A DNA stretch of 64,000 bases from CAWKAV01 sp963847735 (GTDB lineage Bacteria > Desulfobacterota > Desulfuromonadia > Desulfuromonadales > BM103). The stretch spans positions 1-64,000 of the forward strand of contig CAWKAV010000030.1 in assembly GCA_963847735.1 (NCBI GenBank), given 5' to 3'. Positions 7,728 through 16,450 of this stretch are shown here, in pieces. The notes beneath the pieces are model-generated. The model did not search any database and had not been told where the DNA came from. It saw only the letters and a list, made by a program, of their open reading frames with translations. Position 1 is the first letter of the stretch. Every line of letters begins with the position of its first letter. The position numbers were made by a program, and so were the translations under genes.

Positions 7728-10700
7728 TTACATGTTGCGACGGTACTGGCCGCCGACTTCATAGAGAGCCGCGCTGATCTGTCCCAGCGAGGCGACCTTG
7801 ACCACTTCCATCAGCTCGGCGAAGATGTTTTCTCCGCTCTCAGCAGCCTTCTGCAGGCGCATGAGCGCAGCAGGGGCTTTTGCGGCATGTTCTCTCTGAA
7901 AGGCGCGCAAGTTGTCGATCTGGTGACGCTTTTCCTCCTCAGTCGAACGGGCCAATTCGCCGGGGATTTCATAACCCTCGCCCTCGGTTTTCGGGTTCAG
8001 GTAAGTATTGACCCCGATGATCGGCAATTCGCCGGTGTGTTTCTTGTGCTCGTAAAGCATCGACTCATCCTGGATTTTGGTTCTCTGGTAGAGCGTTTCC
8101 ATTGCTCCGAGCACGCCGCCGCGCTGACTGATTTTTTCGAATTGAATCAATACTGCTTCTTCGACCAGGTCGGTCAATTCTTCAATGATGAAGGCCCCCT
8201 GCAGGGGGTTTTCGTTCTTCGCCAGGCCGAGCTCCTTGTTGATGATCATCTGGATCGCCATCGCCCGGCGTACGGATTCTTCAGTAGGCGTGGTGATCGC
8301 TTCATCGTAGGCATTGGTGTGCAGCGAGTTGCAGTTGTCGTAAATCGCCATCAACGCCTGCAAGGTGGTGCGGATGTCGTTGAAGTTCATCTCCTGGGCG
8401 TGCAGGGAGCGGCCCGAGGTCTGGATGTGGTATTTAAGCATCTGGCTCTTGGTATTGGCGCCGTAGCGATCGCGCATCACTACCGACCAGATGCGCCGCG
8501 CAACCCGGCCAATCACGGTGTATTCGGGGTCAAGTCCGTTACTGAAGAAGAAGGACAGGTTGCCGGCAAAATCGTCAACATGCATGCCGCGCGACAGGTA
8601 ATATTCGACAAAGGTGAAGCCGTTGGAGAGGGTAAAGGCCAGCTGGCTGATCGGGTTGGCGCCGGCTTCAGCGATGTGGTAGCCGCTGATCGAGACCGAG
8701 TAGTAGTTGCGCACCTTGTGGTCAATAAAATACTGCTGGATGTCACCCATCATGCGCAGGGCAAACTCAGTGCTGAAGATGCAGGTGTTTTGACCCTGGT
8801 CTTCTTTGAGAATATCGGCCTGCACCGTGCCACGCACGGTCTGCAGGGTGCAGCTCTGGATCTCGGCCTGTTCGTCCTTTGATGGTTCGCGACCCTGCTT
8901 GCTGCGGAATGTTTCGAGTTGCTGGCGGACGGCAGTGTTCATGAACATGGCCAGCAGCATCGGGGCCGGGCCGTTGATGGTCAGCGAGACGGAGGTCATC
9001 GGGTCGCAGAGGTCGAAGCCGGCAAACAGCTTGTCCATATCGTTCTGGGTACAGATCGACACGCCGCTCATCCCCACCTTGCCGTAAATATCGGGGCGTT
9101 CGTCAGGATCCTCGCCATAGAGGGTCACGCTGTCGAAAGCTGTCGAGAGCCGTTTGGCGTCGTCGTCACGGGTCAGGTAATGAAAGCGGCGGTTGGTGCG
9201 CTCCGGTGTCCCTTCGCCGGCAAACTGGCGTTTGGGATCCTCGGCGGTGCGTTTGAATGGAAAAAGCCCGGCAGTGTAGGGAAAGAAGCCGGGGGCGTTC
9301 TCCTTCATGCACCAGCGGATTATTTCACCGTAGTCGGCGAAGTCAGGCAGGCAGACCTTGGGGATGCACGTTCCGGACAAGGTTGTGGTGGTCAGCTCGG
9401 TGCGGATCTCCTTGTCGCGTACCTTGGTGATCATCACCTCATCCCGGTAAGCCCTTTTAATCTCAGGCCACTTTTGCAGCAATTTGCTGTTCGCTTCGCT
9501 GAGCGCATTTTTGGTCTGTTCGATCAGCATTTCAAGGTCAGCGACCTGACAGGCGCATTTTTCGGACAGCAGATCGCGGGCGCCGGTAAGCTGGAAAAGC
9601 TGCCGGCCGACCTGCGTTTGATCGACGACCTGTTTGCGATAGGCCCTCGCGGTATGGGCGATTTCGGACAGGTAGCTGACCTGCTCCGGCGGGATGATCA
9701 ACTGCGCGATGCTTTGTCCCTCTCCGACCTCGAGCTGCGACTGCCAGCCGAGTCTGCATTTGTCGTTGAGTTTGTCGATCAATGCCCGGTACAGGCGGTT
9801 GACGCCGACGTCGTTGAACTGGCTGGCGATGGTGCCGTAGACCGGAAGATCATCGTCAGCCGCTTCGAACCGATGATGGTTGCGGCGGTACTGTTTGCGA
9901 ACATTGCGCAGGGCGTCTTCGGCACCGCGCTTTTCCATCTTGTTCAGAGCCACCAGGTCGGCAAAATCGAGCATGTCGATTTTCTCCAACTGGGTTGGCG
10001 CGCCGAACTCGCTGGTCATGACATACAGCGACAGGTCACAGACCTCGACAATGCCGGCGTTGCCCTGGCCGATACCGCTGGTCTCGACGATGATCAGATC
10101 GTAATCGGCCGCCTTGAGCACGTCGAGCGCCTCGCGGATTGCCGTCGAAAGCTCGCTATGCGAGTCGCGGGTTGCCAGTGAGCGCATGAAGACTCTTGGC
10201 GAGTCGATGGAATTCATCCTGATGCGGTCGCCGAGCAGCGCTCCGCCGGTCCGTTTGCGGGTCGGGTCGACCGAGAGAATCGCTATGGTCTTGTCTTCAA
10301 AATCGCGCAGGAAGCGGCGTACCAGCTCATCGGTCAGGGAACTCTTGCCCGCGCCACCGGTGCCGGTGATGCCGAGCACAGGCACTTGACCGGCCAGTTC
10401 GCGAACCTGTTGTTGAACCGAACGCAGCAGCTCATCTGGTTGCTTTACCAGTTGTTCAGCGGCGGTGATCAGCCTTGCCACTGCCTGCGGGTCGCGCTGC
10501 GGCAACTTCTCCAGGTCGCGTGCGAGCTGGTTTGGCGGTAGGAAATCGCATTGCTCGAGCTGGTAGTTGATCATTCCCTGCAGTCCCATGCGGCGGCCGT
10601 CTTCCGGAGAAAAAATCTTGCAGATGCCGTATTCTTCCAGCTCCTTGATCTCATCTGGCAAGATGACGCCGCCGCCGCCGCCGAAGATCCGCACGTGACC

Positions 10701-10973
10701 AGCGCCTTTTTCCTGCAGCAGATCGTACATGAACTTGAAATATTCCATATGTCCGCCCTGGTAGGAACTGATCGCGATGCCCTGGGCGTCCTCCTGAATC
10801 GCAACATCGACGATTTCGCTCACTGAGCGATTATGGCCGAGATGAATCACCTCGGCGCCTGAATCCTGCAGGATGCGACGCATGATGTTGATCGAAACGT
10901 CATGACCGTCATAGAGGCTTGTCGCCGTCACGAAGCGGATCGGGTGGGTGGGTTGGTAGACAGGGTTTTCCAT
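7728..10973 (-). CDS. icmF: Fused isobutyryl-CoA mutase (B12 domain - G-protein chaperone - mutase)
   Basis: A 1081-residue single-chain enzyme interconverting isobutyryl-CoA and n-butyryl-CoA with adenosylcobalamin. Domain order is that of IcmF: cobalamin-binding domain at about residues 10-150 (DGHD motif supplying the His ligand, later GGGGGVI), MeaB-like GTPase at about 195-430 (P-loop GTGGAGKSS, NKME base-recognition segment), and the TIM-barrel mutase at about 530-1081. The substrate segment PYTAGLFPFKR followed by FAGEGTPERTNRRFH resembles IcmF rather than methylmalonyl-CoA mutase. The ATG is preceded by GGAGGTACAAC. The nearby 2-oxoacid:ferredoxin oxidoreductase could make isobutyryl-CoA from 2-oxoisovalerate, so the block may serve valine or branched-acid metabolism. 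The function call is firm; the pathway is inferred. Confidence 0.93.
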   Translation of the reverse strand: MENPVYQPTHPIRFVTATSLYDGHDVSINIMRRILQDSGAEVIHLGHNRSVSEIVDVAIQEDAQGIAISSYQGGHMEYFKFMYDLLQEKGAGHVRIFGGGGGVILPDEIKELEEYGICKIFSPEDGRRMGLQGMINYQLEQCDFLPPNQLARDLEKLPQRDPQAVARLITAAEQLVKQPDELLRSVQQQVRELAGQVPVLGITGTGGAGKSSLTDELVRRFLRDFEDKTIAILSVDPTRKRTGGALLGDRIRMNSIDSPRVFMRSLATRDSHSELSTAIREALDVLKAADYDLIIVETSGIGQGNAGIVEVCDLSLYVMTSEFGAPTQLEKIDMLDFADLVALNKMEKRGAEDALRNVRKQYRRNHHRFEAADDDLPVYGTIASQFNDVGVNRLYRALIDKLNDKCRLGWQSQLEVGEGQSIAQLIIPPEQVSYLSEIAHTARAYRKQVVDQTQVGRQLFQLTGARDLLSEKCACQVADLEMLIEQTKNALSEANSKLLQKWPEIKRAYRDEVMITKVRDKEIRTELTTTTLSGTCIPKVCLPDFADYGEIIRWCMKENAPGFFPYTAGLFPFKRTAEDPKRQFAGEGTPERTNRRFHYLTRDDDAKRLSTAFDSVTLYGEDPDERPDIYGKVGMSGVSICTQNDMDKLFAGFDLCDPMTSVSLTINGPAPMLLAMFMNTAVRQQLETFRSKQGREPSKDEQAEIQSCTLQTVRGTVQADILKEDQGQNTCIFSTEFALRMMGDIQQYFIDHKVRNYYSVSISGYHIAEAGANPISQLAFTLSNGFTFVEYYLSRGMHVDDFAGNLSFFFSNGLDPEYTVIGRVARRIWSVVMRDRYGANTKSQMLKYHIQTSGRSLHAQEMNFNDIRTTLQALMAIYDNCNSLHTNAYDEAITTPTEESVRRAMAIQMIINKELGLAKNENPLQGAFIIEELTDLVEEAVLIQFEKISQRGGVLGAMETLYQRTKIQDESMLYEHKKHTGELPIIGVNTYLNPKTEGEGYEIPGELARSTEEEKRHQIDNLRAFQREHAAKAPAALMRLQKAAESGENIFAELMEVVKVASLGQISAALYEVGGQYRRNM

Positions 10974-11425
10974 GTTGTACCTCCTATGGCATGACAGGCT
11001 TTATATGCGATATGTCATATCTGATAACAGGGACGTTTCTTTAACCCTACATGTTTAGCAAGCGCCGTGCCATGCGGAGAGTCTTTGCTGAATAGATGGC
11101 AAGTGACATGCTCACAGCATTAACCGGGATGTGGTTTGGTTAAAGTGAGTATGATGGTGACGTTTGGTTTGCTGGTTTGTCTACGGTTGTTTACATTCGA
11201 GCTGGACAGTTTGCGCGGATTTTTTTGTTGTTTGTAAATAAAATCGCAATCAAGACCGACGGGTCGCGTCCCGTCAGACGCCATACTTTTTTTGCAGGCG
11301 CCAGAAAAAAGTATGCAAAAAATGGCTATTATTCTCCTGCGAAGGGCATGTGTTTGCGGGATTTTGTGTTTTGTTGTGCTGCGTTCTTTGATGAAAAGGG
11401 TGGTTCTGCGTGGAATCCAATGACG

Positions 11426-11451
11426 GGCCCCCCGATGATTTTCGGGGGGCC
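11426..11451 (+). terminator. Strong GC-rich terminator hairpin
   Basis: Perfect arms GGCCCCCCGA and TCGGGGGGCC around TGATTT, followed by TTCTTTTCT on the plus strand. It lies inside repeat copy 2, between its A and B parts. No plus-strand gene precedes it nearby, so it may insulate the divergent or convergent transcripts or be part of the repeat. Confidence 0.6.
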
Positions 11452-11566
11452 TTCTTTTCTGCGCAACTTTTGAGGCAGACATCGATTTGTGGTGTTTCCT
11501 TGCTTTCTGAAATACTTCGAATAAATCAAAAATTGAAGATCAATCACCGCTGATACAATCGGAACA

Positions 11567-11590
11567 GAGCCCGAAAAAGAAATCGGGCTC
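11567..11590. terminator. Hairpin GAGCCCGA/TCGGGCTC
   Basis: Perfect 8-base arms around an A-rich loop in the gene-free stretch 10974-11829. There is no long T-run on either side, so a terminator role is uncertain. Confidence 0.4.
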
Positions 11591-11829
11591 CCGCCATTGT
11601 CTGCAACGGAGCACTGCTTTATTAATCAAGACGAGCTATCGATAGGAAACCACAAAACCCCGCCAACACATGCCCAGCGCAGCGCCAGGTCCTTTCTTTG
11701 GTGACTTTCTTTGGACCAGCAAAGAAAGACTCCCGGCTGCCGGGCGGGACCGACGGTTCATTAGTCTTTTAAGGTTCTGGAATTATAAGCAGAATCGGCG
11801 GCCTTGCCCATCACCCATCATAACAACTC

Positions 11830-13044
11830 TCAATATCCCAGCGCCGTCGCCGAACCAAACAAGTGCACATCAACCATCTCACCGGCCTCATATCTCACAC
11901 GCTCCTCGGCGAGCAGGGCAATCCCCTGGGCATTGACCATAGTGCGGAGGATGCCGGTATTCTGATCACCGGGGCTGGCAGCCAACATCACCCCGTCATC
12001 ATTCAGAGTAATTGACACACGCATCAGTTGCAGCCGACCGGGACTCTTTCTGATCGGACCCTGCAGTGTCGCCTTGAACAGCGATTTGAACACTGTGCGA
12101 TGGCCCATCATCTTTAACAGCGCCGGACGCACGAACTCCTCAAAAGTTATCATGGTGGAGACCGGGTTGCCCGGCAGGGAAAAGACCGCCACGTCGTCTT
12201 TCATGCCGAAGGCGGTCGGTTTGCCCGGTTTGATGTTGATTTTCCAGAACTGCTGCCTGACGCCGAGCTCTTCAAGCACCTCGCGCACCAGGTCGCAGTC
12301 ACCGGCTGAGACTCCGGCCGAAGTAATCAGTGCATCGGCTTGCAGGCCTTCAGAGAGCTTCTCGCGCAGGCTGTCCCGGTTGTCGCGGGCAATGCCGAGC
12401 ATCAGCGGCACTCCGCCGATCTCCTGCACGGCCGCGGCCAGCGCCCAGGAGTTGCTGTTGACCACATCGGCCGCGGAACGCAGCTCATTGATCTCCTGCA
12501 GTTCGTCGCCGGTGGCGAGGATCGCAACCCGAACCGGGCGGTGGCGTTGTACTATCGACATACCTAAAGAGGCGAGCAGGCTGATCTCGGCCGGGCGCAG
12601 CACGGTGCCGGCGGCGAGAACCTGGTCACCGGGTCGGATATCCTCGCCCTGCCAGCGGATGTGATCTCCTTTTTTGACGTGACTGAGAATGCGGATCTGT
12701 TCTGGCAGTTCTTCGGTCTCCTCGAAAGGCACCACTGTGTCGGCGCCAGCCGGTATCGGTGCGCCGGTCATGACCTTGATGGTGGCCCCCGGTTCGACCC
12801 GAAGAGAGTCACGGCAGCCAGCCGGCAAAAACCCCATGATCGGCAGAAGCACGCCGGTAGAGCAATCTTCGGCCCGTACCGCGTAGCCATCCATCGCCGA
12901 GTTGTCAAAGGCCGGCAACGGTTGACTGGCGATGACAGCTTCGGCGATCGGGCGGCTGGCAGCGTCGAGCAAGGAAACTTTTTCAATCGGCAGCACGATG
13001 ACGGCGTCGAGAATCTGTTGACGGGCTTGATGATAGGAAAGCAT
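11830..13044 (-). CDS. moeA: Molybdopterin molybdenumtransferase MoeA
   Basis: A 404-residue MoeA, which inserts molybdate or tungstate into adenylylated molybdopterin. Family segments are present: PLPAFDNSAMDGYAV near residue 43, a central GDEL/VVNSNSWAL catalytic domain (ATGDELQ), SAGVSAGDCDLV, and FSLPGNPVST. It is the last gene after tupA-tupB (28 bases after tupB), and the locus is dominated by tungstate transport and an AOR-type tungstoenzyme, so this copy may be dedicated to tungsten insertion. Metal preference cannot be read from the sequence. Confidence 0.92.
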   Translation of the reverse strand: MLSYHQARQQILDAVIVLPIEKVSLLDAASRPIAEAVIASQPLPAFDNSAMDGYAVRAEDCSTGVLLPIMGFLPAGCRDSLRVEPGATIKVMTGAPIPAGADTVVPFEETEELPEQIRILSHVKKGDHIRWQGEDIRPGDQVLAAGTVLRPAEISLLASLGMSIVQRHRPVRVAILATGDELQEINELRSAADVVNSNSWALAAAVQEIGGVPLMLGIARDNRDSLREKLSEGLQADALITSAGVSAGDCDLVREVLEELGVRQQFWKINIKPGKPTAFGMKDDVAVFSLPGNPVSTMITFEEFVRPALLKMMGHRTVFKSLFKATLQGPIRKSPGRLQLMRVSITLNDDGVMLAASPGDQNTGILRTMVNAQGIALLAEERVRYEAGEMVDVHLFGSATALGY

Positions 13045-13072
13045 AAAAGTCTTACCTTACGTTGAATGGCTG

Positions 13073-13759
13073 TCAGCGCTGCTGCAGCAGATTTAACCCG
13101 AGATTGACCAGTAGCGCAACACTCAGCAGCAGAAGGCCGAGGGCCAGGCCAAAAGAGAATTCTCCCTTGCTGGTTTCCAGGGCGATGGCGGTCGTCATGG
13201 TGCGGGTGCTGTTGCGGATGTTGCCGCCCAGCATCATCGCCACGCCGACCTCGGCGATGACCCGACCGAAGCCGGCGATCACCGCAGCCATTACGCCGTA
13301 GCGGATTTCGCGCAGCAATTGTCGCGCTGCCTGCAGGCGTGTGGCCCCCAGGGTCAGGGCGGTGTTGATGATCCGATTGTCAGCACCGCTCACAGCCGCC
13401 AACACCAGGTTGGCGATGATCGGTGTGGCCAAAACCGTCTGTCCAGCAATCATCGCCAGAGGAGTGAACAGCAGTCCCAGCGGGCCTAGCGGGCCCTGGC
13501 GGCTGAACAGACCAAACAGCAGCAGGCCGACCACCACCGTCGGCAGCGCCATCAGTGTGTTGAGCAGCGCTATCGCCAGCCGCCGGCCGCGAAAGCGATT
13601 GATACCGAGCCAGAGCCCAATGGGTATTCCCGCCAGTCCGGCCAGCACTGTGGCGCAGCTGGAGGTGTAGAGGGAGGTCCATGCGGCGGCCTGAACCTCG
13701 TGGTCGAGGCTGAAAATCAGCTCCAGCGCCTTGTGCAGCGAATCGAGAAGGTAGCCCAA
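13073..13759 (-). CDS. tupB: Tungstate ABC transporter permease TupB
   Basis: A 228-residue inner-membrane protein with five to six hydrophobic segments and the binding-protein-dependent permease signature region (RYGVMAAVIAGFGRVIAEVGVAMMLGGN), which contains the EAA-loop Gly. Such permeases pair with TupA and TupC to import tungstate. It starts 9 bases after the tupA stop and is followed by moeA. The assignment to tungstate rather than molybdate rests on the TupA partner. Confidence 0.88.
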   Translation of the reverse strand: MGYLLDSLHKALELIFSLDHEVQAAAWTSLYTSSCATVLAGLAGIPIGLWLGINRFRGRRLAIALLNTLMALPTVVVGLLLFGLFSRQGPLGPLGLLFTPLAMIAGQTVLATPIIANLVLAAVSGADNRIINTALTLGATRLQAARQLLREIRYGVMAAVIAGFGRVIAEVGVAMMLGGNIRNSTRTMTTAIALETSKGEFSFGLALGLLLLSVALLVNLGLNLLQQR

Positions 13760-13768
13760 GAGAATCCT

Positions 13769-14569
13769 TTACTGCTGAACGTAGAAAAGCTGCTCGCCGC
13801 CGACGCGGAAGCCGGTGATCAGAGCTTTGGCCTGGTCCGAAGTCAGGTAGTCGAGAAATCTCTTTGCCAGCTCGACTTTGACGTGGGGGTTTTTCAGCGG
13901 GTTGACCATGATCACACCATAGGGGTTGAACAATCCTGCATCTCCTTCGACTGCGATCCTGAGGTCGGTCTTGGTCATGTAGGCCAGGTAGGTGCCCCGG
14001 TCACTCAGTGTATAACCGCGGCGTTCGGTCGCCATGGTGATGACTTCACCCATGCCGCGGCCCGCCTCCAGGTACCAGTCGCCGGACGGCGTGATGCCGG
14101 CGGATTTCCAGAGCTGTTTTTCCCTGGTGTGGGTGCCGGACTCGTCGCCACGGGAGACGAAGGTCGCCTTGGTCAAGGCGATTCTACCCAGTGCAGCCGC
14201 TGCATCTATGCCAACGGCTATACCCGCCGGATCAGAAACCGGGCCGAGGATGACGAAATCGTTGTACATGACATCGCGGCGATCGACGCCGAAACCATCG
14301 GCAACGAATTGATCCTCCTTGCTGCGGGCATGCACCAGTATCACGTCGACATCGCCGGTTTCGCCGAGCTTGATGGCTTTGCCGGTGCCGACGGCGATCA
14401 CGTCAACCTGGCAGTCGTTGGCCTGCTCGAAGGGTGGCAGCAGTTCGGCGAGTAGTCCCGAATTTTCGGTCGAGGTGGTGGTCGCCAGGCGCAGGTGCTC
14501 GACGGCCAGCGCCGGACAGGCCAGCAGTAGCAGCGCCAGCAGCAGTAACAGGTGTTGGAAGGTCTTCAA
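13769..14569 (-). CDS. tupA: Tungstate-binding periplasmic protein TupA
   Basis: A 266-residue exported solute-binding protein. I chose the TTG start at 14569 (MKTFQHLLLLL) because GGAGG lies 5 bases upstream. Earlier in-frame starts would run into the riboswitch terminator. A signal peptide ends at PALA. The mature protein begins EHLRLATTTSTENSGLL, the TTTS motif that binds the oxyanion in TupA-type proteins, and has the ESGTHTREK segment characteristic of the family. It captures tungstate with high affinity for import by TupBC. A Moco/Tuco-type leader directly precedes it. Confidence 0.9.
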   Translation of the reverse strand: MKTFQHLLLLLALLLLACPALAVEHLRLATTTSTENSGLLAELLPPFEQANDCQVDVIAVGTGKAIKLGETGDVDVILVHARSKEDQFVADGFGVDRRDVMYNDFVILGPVSDPAGIAVGIDAAAALGRIALTKATFVSRGDESGTHTREKQLWKSAGITPSGDWYLEAGRGMGEVITMATERRGYTLSDRGTYLAYMTKTDLRIAVEGDAGLFNPYGVIMVNPLKNPHVKVELAKRFLDYLTSDQAKALITGFRVGGEQLFYVQQ

Positions 14570-14582
14570 TGTTTCCTCCACA

Positions 14583-14614
14583 ATATAAAAATGCGTCTTC
14601 CTGAAGAAAGACGC
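14583..14614 (-). terminator. Terminator of the tupA leader (riboswitch expression platform)
   Basis: On the minus strand GCGTCTT...AAGACGC forms a stable hairpin followed by ATTTTTAT, then the GGAGG of tupA. A second perfect hairpin, CAGCCCC/GGGGCTG (14618-14636), lies between it and the aptamer. This arrangement suggests control by transcription termination. Confidence 0.7.
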
Positions 14615-14635
14615 ACGCAGCCCCACCATGGGGCT

Positions 14636-14736
14636 GTCAGTCTCCTTTCCAAGTACGGGAGGTGCGGTCGTTTCCAATCGGACCCATAGGTGCCCAAACC
14701 ACGGCTACAGCCGGCAGGTCGGAGAACTCGGAGTAT
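14636..14736 (-). promoter_or_regulatory. Moco/Tuco-type riboswitch aptamer upstream of tupA
   Basis: Minus-strand leader with features I recognise from the Moco RNA family: CTCCGA near the 5' side, a CGGC-TGTA-GCCG hairpin, GGTC...GGAAACGACC hairpin, then the conserved-looking CACCTCCCG and GGAAAGGAGACTGAC. The outer stem can form between TCTCC and GGAGA. Tuco variants of this family are known upstream of tungsten transport and tungstoenzyme genes, which fits tupA-tupB-moeA. It lies after tupC rather than at the head of the cluster. The assignment was made by eye from motif memory; a covariance-model search would settle it. Confidence 0.7.
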
Positions 14737-14814
14737 CGTAGCGATGTCTTGTTACAACCGCCGGCAGGCAACCGGGTGGACGCCTCGTCGGCAATGAAAA
14801 TGTCGATTATCCTT

Positions 14815-15501
14815 TCATTCGTTGCAGCAAAAAACTGGCTGCTCAAGCGGGGACTGCTGCGTGAGCCGACCGTTTTGCAGATGAATCTCTTCGCCGCCGA
14901 GGCGCCGAGGCTGGTTGGCATCGTGGGTGGCGATCACCAGGCAAATCCCCAACTCGGGGAGGGTGATCAGGAAGCGCTCCAAGGCATCCACCTGACCGGC
15001 ATCAAGGTTGGCGGTCGGTTCATCGAGCAAAAGCAGCTTCGGTTGCAGGGCCAGGGCCCTGGCCAGCGCCACGCGCCGGGTCTCGCCGCCGGACAACTCC
15101 CGCGCCGGGCGATGGTTGAAACCCTGCAGTCCGGTAATCTCCAGGGCCTGGTCAATGCGCTGCCGGAGATGCTGACCCTGGAGGCCACGCAGCTTGAGGC
15201 CAAACGCCAGGTTCTGTTCGACGGTTCCGAACAGCAGCAGCGGGTTTTGGTCAAGCAAGGTGATTTGCTGGCGCATCTGGTGCAGATGCCTTGCCTGCCA
15301 CGCGACCGGCTGTCCGGTAAAGCTCATTTTGCCCTTGCGGGGCGGCAGGAGCAGGGCCAGCAGTAGCATCAGGCTGCTTTTACCGGAACCGTTTTCACCG
15401 TGCAGGGTGTAGAGGCGATCGGGTTCCAGACGGAGCTTTTCGCAGTGCAGGACGAAGCGGCCACGTACTAGTTCAATATCGTTCAGTTCATAAAGTGGCA
15501 T
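14815..15501 (-). CDS. tupC: Tungstate ABC transporter ATP-binding protein TupC
   Basis: A 228-residue ABC ATPase: Walker A GENGSGKSS near residue 35, signature LSGGETRRVALARAL near 140, Walker B LLLLDEPTANLD and the switch His in ATHD. It energises TupB. Unusually it lies upstream of tupA, separated by 245 bases that hold the riboswitch and terminator, so tupC may escape the tungsten feedback that acts on tupA-tupB-moeA. Confidence 0.87.
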   Translation of the reverse strand: MPLYELNDIELVRGRFVLHCEKLRLEPDRLYTLHGENGSGKSSLMLLLALLLPPRKGKMSFTGQPVAWQARHLHQMRQQITLLDQNPLLLFGTVEQNLAFGLKLRGLQGQHLRQRIDQALEITGLQGFNHRPARELSGGETRRVALARALALQPKLLLLDEPTANLDAGQVDALERFLITLPELGICLVIATHDANQPRRLGGEEIHLQNGRLTQQSPLEQPVFCCNE

Positions 15502-15648
15502 GTTCTATTTGCTTCGTTGAAGCAATCCCTCCGGCCAGGCGGATTCAGCAGAAGGCTTTCGGCCAAGACGCGCGATGTTCAACAATTTATCGCAGATGAG
15601 GCCCTTCCGCAATACTCTTTACGCCTGTATGCGGCGCGCAATTCCGCT

Positions 15649-16443
15649 TCACACCTCGTGTCTCAAGATTTTTGCCAGGAAGCCGGTGATAATCTGCAAG
15701 GTCTCGATGGGACGGTCGCGAAACGGGGCGTGCCCGCAGTCTGGCAGGATTTCCATGTCGGCTCCGTGCGGTAGCTTTGCCTGAATACATTGCAGTTGCC
15801 GGAGCGTGCCGTAGTTGTCCTGCTCACCCTGGATCAGGAGAACCGGCACCTCTATCTTCGGCAGGAACGCTTCCAGATTCCAGGCCATGAAATCCTGGTC
15901 CAGCCAGGCCCTGATCCAACCATGGAAGGTACGATCGACATGCTCGCCGTGATAACGGGCCAATCGTACGCGCAGGTCGCCATCCTGGTAGGAGTTGAGG
16001 GCTTCACTGATGCTGTTGACAGTGAGTTGCTCGACAAACACGTGCGGCGCCATCAGGATCAATCCCTGAATACGCTGGTCGGCAAGGCCACCAGCGTTGA
16101 TCAGTGCGATGGAAGCCCCGTCGCTGTGCCCAATCAGGATGGCATTTTGAATTTTGCTGACATCGAGGAGCTGCGGCAGAATTTTGAGAGCTTCGTCATG
16201 CATGAAGGTGAGCGGCCGCGGCAGTTCACAAGGATCCGAGCCGCCGTAGCCTGCCCGACTGTAAATCAGTGCCCGGCAGCCGGTGGCCGCTGCGACCTGC
16301 TGCGGAAAGCTCCGCCACATGGCCAGACAACCCAGCCCTTCATGGAGAAATATAAGTGTCGTGTCATTGCTCCCGGGAGGGGTCAGTAACTCATATTCCA
16401 GTTTGACACCATCGATATTGAAATAACCGCAAGTTTTCAGCAA
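15649..16443 (-). CDS. Alpha/beta-hydrolase
   Basis: A 264-residue cytoplasmic alpha/beta-hydrolase. The nucleophile elbow is GHSDGAS (Ser near residue 108), an acid candidate lies in QGEQDNYGT, and the catalytic His in CGHAPFRD near the C-terminus. The oxyanion region is FLHEGLGC. It starts 7 bases after the AOR stop codon, so it is cotranscribed with the tungstoenzyme. It could act as an esterase, lactonase or thioesterase on the AOR product or substrate; the substrate cannot be inferred. Confidence 0.85.
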   Translation of the reverse strand: MLKTCGYFNIDGVKLEYELLTPPGSNDTTLIFLHEGLGCLAMWRSFPQQVAAATGCRALIYSRAGYGGSDPCELPRPLTFMHDEALKILPQLLDVSKIQNAILIGHSDGASIALINAGGLADQRIQGLILMAPHVFVEQLTVNSISEALNSYQDGDLRVRLARYHGEHVDRTFHGWIRAWLDQDFMAWNLEAFLPKIEVPVLLIQGEQDNYGTLRQLQCIQAKLPHGADMEILPDCGHAPFRDRPIETLQIITGFLAKILRHEV

Positions 16444-16450
16444 GGACGTC

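Larger units (their letters stand above)
11221..11770. repeat. Composite structured intergenic repeat, copy 2
   Basis: Within the 856-base gene-free stretch 10974-11829. It repeats the order seen at 3361-3805: GACGGG/CCCGTC (11258-11275), CATACTTTT/AAAAGTATG-like hairpin (11282-11315), TTCTCCTGCGAAGGGCAT (about 11332-11350), then ACATGCCCAGCGCAGCGC (11668 on) and CTTTCTTTG/CAAAGAAAG (11705-11728). The first stem differs from copy 1 by a paired G-C to A-T change, so the pairing is preserved. The spacing between the A and B parts is about 100 bases longer than in copy 1. No coding pattern is visible. Confidence 0.7.

Noticed and set aside
7887..10181. Long plus-strand frames opposite icmF (7887-8882 and 8919-10181)
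   Set aside because: They are shadows of icmF; the translated sequences have no recognisable domain and no start signal.
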